Shown here: one piece after another, positions 52,047-60,519 of the stretch | Layout: each line of letters begins with the position of its first letter | Numbering within the stretch: position 1 is the stretch's first letter | Assembly: GCF_051400755.1 (NCBI RefSeq) | Contig: NZ_JBLFFL010000004.1 | Coordinates: 124,001 to 188,000, forward strand | Source: Parapedobacter sp051400755 | GTDB taxonomy: Bacteria > Bacteroidota > Bacteroidia > Sphingobacteriales > Sphingobacteriaceae | Length of the DNA: 64,000 nt | Direction: 5' to 3' | The notes under the pieces: model-generated | Seen by the model: only the letters and a program-made list of their open reading frames with translations | What the model was told of the DNA's origin: nothing | The model's database searches: none | Made by a program: the position numbers and the translations under genes

Positions 52047-52074
52047 AACCGCTCATCAACGAGCGGTTTTTTTT
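52047..52074 (+). terminator. Rho-independent terminator after the small lipoprotein
   Basis: AACCGCTC (52047-52054) pairs with GAGCGGTT (52061-52068) across a 6-base loop, followed by a run of T to 52074. Strong, classical. Confidence 0.85.
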
Positions 52075-52166
52075 GTGCGCACATCGCGTCAAGGCGGAGC
52101 ATCCCCCCTATCGGTTCCTATCCTGTCAGAAATCCGCTACATTATCTGATTATCACGTGGTTTATG

Positions 52167-52197
52167 TTTGTATAGCAACTACACGTTCATACCTTTG
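52167..52197 (+). promoter_or_regulatory. Promoter of the response regulator/kinase operon
   Basis: TTTG (52167-52170), exactly 19 bases, TACCTTTG (52190-52197), a perfect Bacteroidota -33/-7 pair; ATG of the response regulator is 62 bases downstream. Confidence 0.75.
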
Positions 52198-52258
52198 ACC
52201 CACTTATGGAACAGATCCTCCAACTAAATATTAGCCCTACTTACTACCAAGGCGGTAT

Positions 52259-52657
52259 ATGGATTTAAGGGTATTTATCGTCGACGATGACGTCATGTTA
52301 GGTAAGATACAAAAAGCATTGGTAAAATCGGTGTGGCCATTTGACGAACCCATTGTATGCTATGACGGCATCAGTGCGCTTGAGCTTATCGATCGGGAAG
52401 CAGCCTCGAACAAAAAGATATTGATACTGCTTGATCTCAATATGCCTGAAATGGATGGCTGGGGGGTCCTAGATCTTTTGCGTGGCAAACCGTACTGCAA
52501 GGATGTGTGGGTAATCGTCAATACCTCATCTGAAGAAGCCGCGGACGAAATCAGGTCAAAATCATATACGCAAGTGATTGCTTTCAGTAAAAAGCCACTG
52601 ACAAGTGAAACACTGCGTAAGTTAATGACACAGAAACCACTGGTCTTGTTTTGCTAA
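52259..52657 (+). CDS. Single-domain response regulator
   Basis: 132 aa: acid pocket D9/D10/D11 (VFIVDDD), phosphoacceptor D59 (ILLDLNMPEMDGW), conserved Thr/Ser (NTSS, ~88-91) and Lys in FSKKPLT (~112). No output domain. First gene of a three-gene operon with a CBS-histidine kinase, so it likely receives or drains phosphate from that kinase. Confidence 0.88.
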   Translation: MDLRVFIVDDDVMLGKIQKALVKSVWPFDEPIVCYDGISALELIDREAASNKKILILLDLNMPEMDGWGVLDLLRGKPYCKDVWVIVNTSSEEAADEIRSKSYTQVIAFSKKPLTSETLRKLMTQKPLVLFC

Positions 52658-52673
52658 GGAAAGGAATATACCA

Positions 52674-53015
52674 TTGGATGCCGGTAAAACATATGGAATT
52701 GACATCAGTTTTGAGGAGCTCAAGTTACCGCTACACCATGATGTGCTGATTCTCGCAAAAAATGCGGCACAGGGCAGGCGTGGGCTGGGCAAGTCATTGG
52801 ACCTGCTGACGCCGGGAACGTTTCAGACGGTGGATACGAATATAGGACATGAACGCATAGCCGCTGTTTTTATAAACCGAAATCTCCTTGCCAAAATTCC
52901 GATTGAACGCATGATGTGGGTATTACAACGGCATGTTTTTGACCACGTTGCAGATGGTGAATTAATGCAGGTAGATGTGAAGGTGCGGATCTCGATAAAC
53001 AATATTAATGGATAA
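52674..53015 (+). CDS. Hypothetical protein, 113 aa, between response regulator and kinase
   Basis: Opens with TTG at 52674 behind an AAGGAA ribosome site; no ATG is in frame early. The product starts LDAGKTYGIDISFEELKLPL and contains LGKSLDLLTPGTFQTVDTNI, ending DVKVRISINNING. No signal, membrane segment or recognised domain. The operon position (16 bases after the regulator, 17 before the kinase) implies a role in this signalling unit. Confidence 0.55.
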   Translation: MDAGKTYGIDISFEELKLPLHHDVLILAKNAAQGRRGLGKSLDLLTPGTFQTVDTNIGHERIAAVFINRNLLAKIPIERMMWVLQRHVFDHVADGELMQVDVKVRISINNING

Positions 53016-53032
53016 GCGGAGGTACCTGATTT

Positions 53033-54076
53033 ATGAACATAAAGACACTGGTAACCAAGCAATATGTGACACTTGATGCGTATACCGGAACCAGTGCTGC
53101 TAAGGAGCTGTTGCGAACACAAGATGCCATCGTCTTGCTGGAAAATAACCAACCCATCGGCATACTCACGGCGGTTGACCTAGCCATGAAACAGCATCGG
53201 TTACTGATTGATTGTATGACTAGCAAACCAATGGTAATCGCTACTGAATCGTTGGGGGGTGTACTGGATCTGATGGAAACAAGCGGAAATACGGCGCTCC
53301 CCGTCACCCATGAAGACCGTTTTTATGGTATTATTAAACAGGCGGACATACTTTCTTACCTGTATACTAACCATGAAAAGCAGAAGATTGCATTGCTGGC
53401 GGCAGCGCATGATCTATATAGCCCGATAGCGACGATCAGCATGGTCGGAACCCTCCTGAAAGCCGACCCAGCACTGAACAAACATCAATACTTGATCGAT
53501 AAGCTAAGTCAAACCTGTGAATACGCGCATGTGCTCATTCAGGATATACTCGCCACCGAACAATCTCAAAGCGAAACCCTCACGCTTCAGGATGAAAATC
53601 TGGATGATCTGGTTGGCGCATGCATTGATTCTTTAACTGACAAACTGGAAAGTAAACGGCTCGTTTTATCGAAACAACTGTATGGCAACAAAACCATCAA
53701 GGCTGACCGCCTGAAGCTCACGCGTGCAATCAGCAACATCCTCTGGAACAGCATCAAGTTTACGCAGCCGGGTGGGATGATCAGCCTGTCTACTCGGGAG
53801 GCAGCCGGAAATCGGGTATCACTTATTGTCCGGGATACCGGCATCGGTATTCCAGAAGCGATGCGGGAACGGATATTCGACCAGTTTACGGAAGCCAGGC
53901 GGCCAGGTACTGCGGGTGAACCGACTACTGGATTGGGGCTATATCTGACCAAAACCATCATTGAATCTCATGGGGGGACAATCGAGATGGAAAGCGATGG
54001 AGAAACGGGTACCAGCTTTACGGTTTCGCTGCCGATTGAAAACCGCTCCAAACCAATCAATGGATCACTTTTCTGA
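53033..54076 (+). CDS. Cytosolic histidine kinase with N-terminal CBS pair
   Basis: 347 aa, ATG 53033 behind GCGGAGGT. Residues ~1-120: two CBS motifs (ILTAVDLAMKQHRLL, GIIKQADILSYLYT), an adenine-nucleotide-sensing module. Residues ~122-190: dimerisation helix with phospho-His in AAAHDLYSPIATI. Residues ~205-335: HATPase (N-box NILWNSIKF, G1 DTGIGIP, G2 GLGLYLTKTI). No membrane segment. Probably senses cell energy state through CBS and phosphorylates the response regulator two genes upstream (inference). Confidence 0.88.
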   Translation: MNIKTLVTKQYVTLDAYTGTSAAKELLRTQDAIVLLENNQPIGILTAVDLAMKQHRLLIDCMTSKPMVIATESLGGVLDLMETSGNTALPVTHEDRFYGIIKQADILSYLYTNHEKQKIALLAAAHDLYSPIATISMVGTLLKADPALNKHQYLIDKLSQTCEYAHVLIQDILATEQSQSETLTLQDENLDDLVGACIDSLTDKLESKRLVLSKQLYGNKTIKADRLKLTRAISNILWNSIKFTQPGGMISLSTREAAGNRVSLIVRDTGIGIPEAMRERIFDQFTEARRPGTAGEPTTGLGLYLTKTIIESHGGTIEMESDGETGTSFTVSLPIENRSKPINGSLF

Positions 54077-54090
54077 TCTGCGGGGTCGAT

Positions 54091-54162
54091 AAACAAAAAA
54101 TCCCTGTCTCATCGCTGAAACAGGGACTCGCCCCAATGGGATTAGGGGCTATCAACCTAAAC
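54091..54162 (-). ncRNA. Candidate small RNA, ~70 nt
   Basis: On the minus strand, TACCTTTG (54176-54169), a perfect TAnnTTTG -7 element, is followed by GCCCC...GGGGC and then by a terminator TCCCTGT...ACAGGGA (arms at 54101-54107 and 54120-54126) with a TTTTTTGTTT tail (54100-54091). A promoter and a terminator about 70 bases apart, with two stems and no gene between, suggest a small non-coding RNA antisense to the kinase operon's trailer. No -33 box is clear. Confidence 0.45.
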
Positions 54163-54271
54163 CTATCACAAAGGTAAGAAAAAAATCTGGATCAGGCGGA
54201 AAAATTTACTGCTCTCAACAGGCTTGCCACTTGCAAACAATGACAATTCTTTTGATTAGCTTCGTCCCGAA

Positions 54272-55168
54272 ATGACAACACCGTCGAAAAGCTCGCTCCA
54301 ACGATTTGCATATTTCTCGGCAGGCGTCCTCTTCGCCATCTTATGGGCATCGGCATCGGCGGCAACTAAAATCGGCTTACAATCGGCTCAACCGTTTGTC
54401 ATTGCCCTCGCGCGTTTTGCACTGGCGGCGGCGATCATGCTGGGGGTTACTCACCTGATCCTGCGCCAGCCCATTCCTTCGGGTAAACAGATTTGGCGCC
54501 AACTCTTCATTTACGGGCTATTGAATGTAGGACTGTACCTCGGCCTGTATGTGCTGGCCATGCAAGAGGTATCGGCCGGTCTGGGCACTTTGTTTGTAGC
54601 AGCCAACCCGGTGCTCATCCTGCTGATCAGTGCGCTGTGGTATAAACAACGGGTCAGCTGGGGCAGTATCCTCAGTTTCGTTTTATGCATCGCAGGCATG
54701 CTGCTGGCGGCCTATCCTCTATTCCTAAATAGCTATGCCAGTTGGCAGGGCATCGGTATTCTTTTTCTAAGTATGCTCTCCTATTCAGCAGGGGCGATTT
54801 ATTTCGCCCGGCGGACGTGGGGCGACCTGCATATCCTCACCATCAATGGTTGGCAGACGCTGATCGGCGGGACCTGCCTGCTCCCGTTTATGCTCTTCTT
54901 CTTCGATGCTTCGGCAAATACGTTTGACGGGCGTTGGTGGGGTGCCGTGGCATGGCTGGCGATACCCGTATCCATCGTTGCGGTACTCCTGTGGCTGTAT
55001 CTGCTCCGCGATAATCCCGTCAAAGCGTCGACGTGGCTATTCCTATGCCCCATCGCGGGCTTTGCCATTGCCGCTGTCCTCATGAACGAACCGATCTCCT
55101 GGCACACCTTCGGTGGTGTATTGCTGGTGATGGTAGGCCTGTATCTGGTACAGCGGATGAAGCGATAA
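54272..55168 (+). CDS. EamA/DMT-family transporter
   Basis: 298 aa, ten hydrophobic segments in two EamA repeats: FAILWASASAATKIGLQSAQ ... LGTLFVAANPVLILLISAL and IGILFLSMLSYSAGAIYFAR ... STWLFLCPIAGFAIAAVLMN. Inner-membrane drug/metabolite exporter-like protein; substrate unknown. Followed 49 bases later by a serine hydrolase gene. Confidence 0.9.
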   Translation: MTTPSKSSLQRFAYFSAGVLFAILWASASAATKIGLQSAQPFVIALARFALAAAIMLGVTHLILRQPIPSGKQIWRQLFIYGLLNVGLYLGLYVLAMQEVSAGLGTLFVAANPVLILLISALWYKQRVSWGSILSFVLCIAGMLLAAYPLFLNSYASWQGIGILFLSMLSYSAGAIYFARRTWGDLHILTINGWQTLIGGTCLLPFMLFFFDASANTFDGRWWGAVAWLAIPVSIVAVLLWLYLLRDNPVKASTWLFLCPIAGFAIAAVLMNEPISWHTFGGVLLVMVGLYLVQRMKR

Positions 55169-55186
55169 AACGGGTGAATGGTGTGA

Positions 55187-55202
55187 GATTTTTGCAAAAA
55201 TC
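55187..55202. promoter_or_regulatory. Perfect 16-bp palindrome before the serine hydrolase
   Basis: GATTTTTGCAAAAATC, 16 bases before the ATG at 55218. It could be an operator or a leader hairpin; not followed by a T-run. Confidence 0.35.
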
Positions 55203-55217
55203 TGCTATCTTTCGTCC

Positions 55218-56438
55218 ATGAAAGCATGGGTTTATTGGACACTGTCGCTGATGACCGCTTCGGTGGCATACGGCCAAGAGCAACACCGGCAGGTCAGTTA
55301 TTTTCCTCCCGCCGCGGCATGGGAATACCGGAGTCCGGCACAGCTGGACCTGGATGCGCAGGCGATTGCGCAGGCTGTTGATTTTGCTGAGAGCCACGAA
55401 GCGAAGACCGTGCGCGAGGGTCCGCTGGCACAGTTTCATAGCTTTGGCAAGGAACCCCTGAGCGACCCGATCGGGCCGCTGAAGGATCGCGGGGGGGCTA
55501 CTGGCCTCATCATCTATAAGGGATATCTTGTAGCGGAATGGGGCAATCCTTCCCGTGTGGATATAACCCATAGTGTCACGAAAAGCTTCTTGTCTACGGT
55601 GGTAGGTCTGACGGTGGATAGTCAGCTGATCGGTAGCACAGCAGACACCATCGCTAACGCCATGCCACCAATCGAGATCTATCGCCCAAACGGTGATGAG
55701 CAGCCCGAATTGATCTACCCTTTTGAATCTGCGCACAACCGCAAGCTGACTTGGGAGGTAATGCTTAGGCAAACCAGCGATTGGGAGGGCACCTTGTGGG
55801 ATAAACCGGACTGGGCGGATAGGCCGCAGGGCGATGCGGATCAATGGAAGACTCGGCCGCGCAACGACCCCGGTACGGTGTGGAAATATAACGATGTGCG
55901 GGTGAATGCGCTGGCATTGGCGGCGACGGTGGTCTGGCGGAAGCCGCTGCCCGAGGTGCTGAAAGCGCGGATCATGGACCCGATCGGCGCATCCAATACC
56001 TGGCACTGGGCGGGCTATAGCAACTCGTGGATCGTACTCAACGGGCAGCCGATCCAGGCAGTGAGCGGCGGCGGACACTGGGGCGGCGGCATGTTTATCA
56101 ACGCATATGACATGGGGCGCTTCGGCTTGCTGACCCTGCACCGGGGCAACTGGAATGGCAAGCAGCTTATCAGCGAGCAATGGGTGAAACAGGCGTTGAC
56201 ACCCACGACGGCCAATACCGGATACGGGTACATGAATTGGTTTTTGAATACGGGTAAGAAAATGCTCCCCTCGGCTCCCGAGCATGCATGGGTGCATATC
56301 GGTAATGGCACAAATATGATCTATTGCGATCCGCAACATGACCTGGTCGTGGTAGCCCGATGGATCGCAAGCGCGGAAATGGACGGCTTGATCAAGCGTG
56401 TGCTGAATGCCTTCCCCGCAGGCGAAGCGCTTCGGTAA
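55218..56438 (+). CDS. Secreted serine hydrolase (beta-lactamase class C-like)
   Basis: 406 aa with a signal peptide (MKAWVYWTLSLMTASVAYGQ). Active-site S-x-x-K in THSVTKSFLSTVVGL (SVTK), second motif in WKYNDVRVNALALA (Y-x-N), later GGHWGGGMFINAYDMGRFG and a terminal H-x-G-like HIGNG. This is the penicillin-binding/esterase fold; activity could be esterase, peptidase or lactamase. The very GC-rich frame also leaves a long open frame on the other strand, which is a shadow. Confidence 0.88.
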   Translation: MKAWVYWTLSLMTASVAYGQEQHRQVSYFPPAAAWEYRSPAQLDLDAQAIAQAVDFAESHEAKTVREGPLAQFHSFGKEPLSDPIGPLKDRGGATGLIIYKGYLVAEWGNPSRVDITHSVTKSFLSTVVGLTVDSQLIGSTADTIANAMPPIEIYRPNGDEQPELIYPFESAHNRKLTWEVMLRQTSDWEGTLWDKPDWADRPQGDADQWKTRPRNDPGTVWKYNDVRVNALALAATVVWRKPLPEVLKARIMDPIGASNTWHWAGYSNSWIVLNGQPIQAVSGGGHWGGGMFINAYDMGRFGLLTLHRGNWNGKQLISEQWVKQALTPTTANTGYGYMNWFLNTGKKMLPSAPEHAWVHIGNGTNMIYCDPQHDLVVVARWIASAEMDGLIKRVLNAFPAGEALR

Positions 56439-56510
56439 ACGTACTGGCAAGCTTTGATACAACAAATCGCTCCGTTATCTGTTAGCGAAAAATAGGGATA
56501 GGAGGTGGAT

Positions 56511-56873
56511 ATGCGATTTGAAATTCCGGATTTTACCTTACTGACAGCGTTGATACCCAATAATGCTTCGCTAAAGGGCAGGGTAGTAATTTTTCATTTT
56601 CCGACGAATACGATTTTGGAATTGGTCGAATCGAGTAATATGCTGGTTAATTATGTTAGTCCCCGCTATGAATGGGAACGGATAAATAAATACGGCGAAA
56701 TCAGCAATTATACGTTTTTCGTACACCGGTTTATTACGGACGACCTCACCGACGTATTCGAAAAAGCGAAGATATGGTACCAAAACATGATGGATTGGAT
56801 GGATGACAACAGCGATTCGCTCGACGACTTTTTGAACGATCGGGAAAAAGGCTCCGACGATCTGCCTAATTAA
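56511..56873 (+). CDS. Hypothetical protein, 120 aa
   Basis: ATG 56511 behind AGGAGG; a GTG at 56505 is too close to that site. MRFEIPDFTLLTALIPNNAS ... YTFFVHRFITDDLTDVFEKA, ending with an acidic tail (DDNSDSLDDFLNDREKGSDD). No signal or membrane segment. Convergent with dinB, stop overlap 4 bases. Not recognised. Confidence 0.6.
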   Translation: MRFEIPDFTLLTALIPNNASLKGRVVIFHFPTNTILELVESSNMLVNYVSPRYEWERINKYGEISNYTFFVHRFITDDLTDVFEKAKIWYQNMMDWMDDNSDSLDDFLNDREKGSDDLPN

Positions 56874-57952
56874 AACAAACGCAACTGAACTCCTGCTTCG
56901 CCGGCTTTTGCAGTAGGTAGCTCAAAATTGGAAACGCCCACGCCGAGCAGGCGTACTTTTTTATCTTCCAGATCGGCCTTCTCGATGATGGACCTGACGG
57001 TTTGGAAAAGGGCAGCCTCGTCATTGATCAATGCTGGAAGCGAATGACTGCGGGTCATGATGGTAAAGTCATGAAACTTGAACTTGATGGTGACTGTCCG
57101 CCCTTTCAATTGCGCGCGCTGCAGCCTGACCGCCAGCTTGGCCGTGAGCCGCGCTAACTCGACCAACATATCATCGACAGTGGTGAGGTCCTGTTGATAG
57201 GTGTCTTCTACGCTTACGGACTTGGTTTCGCGGTGGGGCTGCACCTCCCGGCGATCAATGCCTCGCACGATCTGATAATAAAACTTGCCGAGCTTGCCGA
57301 AATGCTGTACCATCGCCGCTTCGGATAGCCGCTTGAGATCGGCCCCGGTATGGAACCCCATGGATTTCATCTTCGTGGCAGTGACATTGCCAACGCCGTA
57401 AAACTTCTCTACAGGCAGCTGCGCCATGAAGGCCTCGATCTTGGATGGACCAATGAACGTCAACCCATCAGGCTTGTGCATATCCGATGCGATCTTGGCG
57501 ACAAACTTATTGATGGAAACGCCCGCAGAGGCCGTAAGCTGCAATTCATCCCGGACGGCTTGCTTGATCTGTTTGGCAATGTCGATGGCGGAACCCACGC
57601 CCGCCTTGTCATGGGTAACATCTAAATACGCTTCATCCAATGACAGCGGCTCGATGAGGTCTGTAAACCGGCGGAAAATCTCGCCCAACTGACGGGATGC
57701 GGCCTTGTAAGCATCAAAACGGGGCAAGACGAAAATCGCATCGGGACACAGGCGCTGCGCGGTCTTAGACGGCATGGCCGAGCGCACCCCATATTTCCTG
57801 GCCTCGTAGCTCGCGGTGGCGACTACTCCACCGCGGCCTTCGGGAAGACCCCCGACGATAAGCGGCTTGCCCCGGTATTCGGGGAAGTCGCGCTGCTCTA
57901 CGGAAGCATAAAATGCATCCATATCGATATGAATGATTTTGCGTTGTTCCAT
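56870..57952 (-). CDS. dinB: DNA polymerase IV (Y-family translesion polymerase)
   Basis: 360 aa. Palm metal site in IHIDMDAFYASVEQRDFPEY and SLDEAYLDVT (catalytic Asp and Glu), YEARKYGVRSAMPSKTAQRL, helix-hairpin-helix FYGVGNVTATKMKSMGFHT, and the little-finger domain from ~240; ends VQLRLF, close to the beta-clamp-binding QLxLF motif. Performs error-prone bypass synthesis. Monocistronic. Confidence 0.95.
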   Translation of the reverse strand: MEQRKIIHIDMDAFYASVEQRDFPEYRGKPLIVGGLPEGRGGVVATASYEARKYGVRSAMPSKTAQRLCPDAIFVLPRFDAYKAASRQLGEIFRRFTDLIEPLSLDEAYLDVTHDKAGVGSAIDIAKQIKQAVRDELQLTASAGVSINKFVAKIASDMHKPDGLTFIGPSKIEAFMAQLPVEKFYGVGNVTATKMKSMGFHTGADLKRLSEAAMVQHFGKLGKFYYQIVRGIDRREVQPHRETKSVSVEDTYQQDLTTVDDMLVELARLTAKLAVRLQRAQLKGRTVTIKFKFHDFTIMTRSHSLPALINDEAALFQTVRSIIEKADLEDKKVRLLGVGVSNFELPTAKAGEAGVQLRLF

Positions 57953-58016
57953 AACTACCGAACTACCTATACAATGTTAACAACAATAAGAGATAAATCC
58001 ACATTGAAACTTTTTA

Positions 58017-58190
58017 ATGACTGACAAAGCAGATAAAAAGGCATTTGCACTTCGCATCAATGCAGACATGCTGAAAGCACTGGAGGAATGGGCGGCGGAA
58101 GAATTCAGAAGCACCAATGGCCAAATTGAATTCCTGCTGGCCCAAGCCTTAGCACAGCGCAAACGCGCGAAAAAAAAGGATACAGACTAA
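58017..58190 (+). CDS. Ribbon-helix-helix (Arc-like) small protein, 57 aa
   Basis: ATG 58017 to TAA 58190. KKAFALRINADMLKALEEWA then AEEFRSTNGQIEFLLAQALA is the Arc-like ribbon-helix-helix pattern: a short beta strand, then two helices; basic tail KRAKKKDTD. Family role: DNA-binding, dimeric. Convergent with the MRJP-like gene, with a 4-base stop overlap. Confidence 0.75.
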   Translation: MTDKADKKAFALRINADMLKALEEWAAEEFRSTNGQIEFLLAQALAQRKRAKKKDTD

Positions 58191-59290
58191 GGTAGCTTAA
58201 CCTTGTAAAGCGTATAAGGGAACTCCACCTTGCTTTCGCCATCGTTCCACTGCGGGTCCCGTTGCAATTGGGCACAGGAGACGTATAGGCAACCGTCGGT
58301 ACCGATACCAAAGGAGTCCGGCCAAAGCAGCCGCGAATCTTTGACCAACGTGTGCAGCTTGCCATCCGGACTCAAAAAGGAGATGCTGTAGTCCATCGAG
58401 GTCGTCAAGAAAATATTGCCATCGGCATCGGCTTCCAATCCGTGGGTGACGCCCACCGTTCCCACATCTTCCACATGGCCGGCCAGTTCGCCGTCAGTCA
58501 ACGAACTATCCGCCAAATACTGGGTCTCGATACGAAAGAGATGGGTTTGATTAATGGGTTTGAAATAGAAATAACGGAAATCCTTGGTGAGTGCTATGCT
58601 ATTTACATGGGATGAAAAAGGTTTCCCATCTACACTGCGCATTTCTTTCCCATCATATGCGAGGACGACGTTTGGATCAGCCAGTGTAAAGGGCGTTCCT
58701 TTCAATACCGTCCGCGACTTGCCCGTCTGTAAATCCAGGACGACGATCGCTGCCTGCCCCGGATCGGACAGATAGGCCAAGCGCTTTTCGGTATCCACGC
58801 GAACGTCGTTTAACGCGGCTTGGCTTTTATCGAGGTCATCAAATGTAAAAATCCGATCGACCTGATTGGTTTTGGTGCTGATCTTGACCAGCTTGAATTG
58901 GCCTTCGGGCGCTTTATCGGTGGACTGTCCGCCAAAGATAGACCCACCGGGAGCAGGCTTGGTATCGAGCACCCAAAGGTAATCTTCGGCATCCACAAAT
59001 AAATCCTGAACACTGGCGAAGTGGGTATCAGGGTCGCCAGGTGTATTCCACGTCTCGTCGGGATAAGGAATGGCCTTACCGTCTACCACCTCGGTAAGCG
59101 CATGCTTATATGCCCCGCCGCGATTGGGGAACGAGACAAAAACACGGTTGGCTGATGAAACGCCCACGCCGATCGCTCGGTATTCGCCGAAAGAAGCTAC
59201 TGGAATCAGCTCTTCGCTGTGGAAGCGGGGTTGGGCGACGACGCTCCCCTGAACGGCCATCGCGAGCAGGAATAACATTGTTTTAGTCAT
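58187..59290 (-). CDS. MRJP/Yellow-like (L-dopachrome tautomerase-related) secreted protein
   Basis: 367 aa with a signal peptide (MTKTMLFLLAMAVQGSVVAQ). A propeller with MRJP-type blocks: VSSANRVFVSFPNRGGAYKH, SVQDLFVDAEDYLWVLDTKP, LNDVRVDTEKRLAYLSDPG, GVTHGLEADADGNIFLTTSM and RDPQW near the end. In bacteria the role is unclear. Single gene. Confidence 0.82.
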   Translation of the reverse strand: MTKTMLFLLAMAVQGSVVAQPRFHSEELIPVASFGEYRAIGVGVSSANRVFVSFPNRGGAYKHALTEVVDGKAIPYPDETWNTPGDPDTHFASVQDLFVDAEDYLWVLDTKPAPGGSIFGGQSTDKAPEGQFKLVKISTKTNQVDRIFTFDDLDKSQAALNDVRVDTEKRLAYLSDPGQAAIVVLDLQTGKSRTVLKGTPFTLADPNVVLAYDGKEMRSVDGKPFSSHVNSIALTKDFRYFYFKPINQTHLFRIETQYLADSSLTDGELAGHVEDVGTVGVTHGLEADADGNIFLTTSMDYSISFLSPDGKLHTLVKDSRLLWPDSFGIGTDGCLYVSCAQLQRDPQWNDGESKVEFPYTLYKVKLP

Positions 59291-59408
59291 GTCTGTTTCA
59301 CTGTTTATGTAGACGTGCTGGTTAAAGATAAGGATTTTTAGGGGATCGTTGTCATTTGCATATGAAAAACGAGTTGCCTATGTTTGATCGGTAGACTGCA
59401 TCATCAGC

Positions 59409-59873
59409 ATGAACATACGCGCATATGAAAAAAAAGACTGGGATTCCATCCTGGCCATCTTCTCGAAAGCTAAACCCGACGAGTTCAGGGGAGAAACGGC
59501 CATCATGGATATTGTGCCACTGGAGGATGACCAGGATCTCATGAATGCATTCGAGGACAGCGATGTTTATGTGGCCGAAAAAGATCACCGCGTGGTCGGG
59601 TTCGTAGGGTATAGCGGGCAGTTGATTTCATTTTTATTTGTAGACCCCCACCATTACCGCCAAGGTATCGGCTCGGGCCTTTTGAAGCACATCCTCCGGC
59701 GAATTGATGGCCGAGCGTGGTTGCTTGTCCTGAAATCGAACCAGCCTGCGATAAACCTGTATACCAAATTGGGGTTCGTCGTGCTGGAAGAGTTCATCGG
59801 TAAATACACGGGGGAGGTGAGCGTCGCCGTGTTGAAGCTTGCGTTTAGACGAGAAACTTCATCCAAGACTTAG
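59409..59873 (+). CDS. GNAT-family N-acetyltransferase
   Basis: 154 aa. MNIRAYEKKDWDSILAIFSK, VVGFVGYSGQLISFLFVDPH and the acetyl-CoA loop HYRQGIGSGLLKHIL (Q-x-x-G-x-G), then NQPAINLYTKLGFVVLEEF. Transfers an acetyl group to an unknown amine. Convergent, with a 4-base overlap with the following gene. Confidence 0.88.
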   Translation: MNIRAYEKKDWDSILAIFSKAKPDEFRGETAIMDIVPLEDDQDLMNAFEDSDVYVAEKDHRVVGFVGYSGQLISFLFVDPHHYRQGIGSGLLKHILRRIDGRAWLLVLKSNQPAINLYTKLGFVVLEEFIGKYTGEVSVAVLKLAFRRETSSKT

Positions 59874-60499
59874 CCCCACCCGTCTTTGAACCCATGCATA
59901 TCGAGCAGGTCTTGCGGTACACCATCCCACACGCCGGGTCGATTACCCATGTAACCGATGTCCTTCACGCCGATCTCGCTGGTGAAAAAGCCAGAGGCCG
60001 TGAGGTTGCGCGTGAGACCAAAAAACGCTACACCCTGCGCCATCTCCGGCCGTGCCTTGGCTGGGTAAGCGATGTCATCTACCAGCTCGAGCTGTTGTGC
60101 TTCGCTGCAATCGACAAACACGGTGCCATACCGGCGCTGGCTCTGCAGATCCAGCCATTTGAGTCCGCCCCGCATGGGGGTCTGATAGGTGGGGATATCC
60201 TTGACCATAAATTCGATAAACGCCGGGACGCCGGCATCAGTAGCACTGCCCGAAACATCATCCGCGGGGATGATGATATCAGCCAGTACGGCTAACGTAG
60301 CCAGTTCATGTGCATTGAAGAACTGCTCGGCCGCTAGGCGTTGGTTGCGCGCGTGCTCCACGTCCTGCACGCCCGGAAGTTGCTCCCCCACGGCGGATGC
60401 CGCGTCCTGTTCTTTGGTCGCCGGTCCGCAGGCATTTACCAGCAGGGCACTTCCTGCTGCCGCAAGCCCCAGCGCTTTGATGGAATCTCTTCTATTCAT
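59870..60499 (-). CDS. Gluconate 2-dehydrogenase subunit 3-like protein, Tat-exported
   Basis: 209 aa. Leader MNRRDSIKALGLAAAGSALL with a Tat-type start and a lipobox-like VNACGP. AEQFFNAHELATLAVLADII then IPADDVSGSATDAGVPAFIE is the family core. It is the small partner of the GMC oxidoreductase encoded 20 bases upstream. Guides or matures the complex in the periplasm. No cytochrome subunit gene is adjacent. Confidence 0.87.
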   Translation of the reverse strand: MNRRDSIKALGLAAAGSALLVNACGPATKEQDAASAVGEQLPGVQDVEHARNQRLAAEQFFNAHELATLAVLADIIIPADDVSGSATDAGVPAFIEFMVKDIPTYQTPMRGGLKWLDLQSQRRYGTVFVDCSEAQQLELVDDIAYPAKARPEMAQGVAFFGLTRNLTASGFFTSEIGVKDIGYMGNRPGVWDGVPQDLLDMHGFKDGWG

Positions 60500-60519
60500 A
60501 ATCGTAATGATTTGATTTT

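Noticed and set aside
54101..54126. Terminator of the response regulator/kinase operon on the plus strand
   Set aside because: The T-run lies on the minus-strand side only; after the stem the plus strand reads CTCGCCCC.
55080..56465. A 461-codon open frame on the minus strand
   Set aside because: It lies opposite the well-supported serine hydrolase; the product is Arg/Pro/His-rich with no domain, as expected of the antisense frame of a GC-rich gene.
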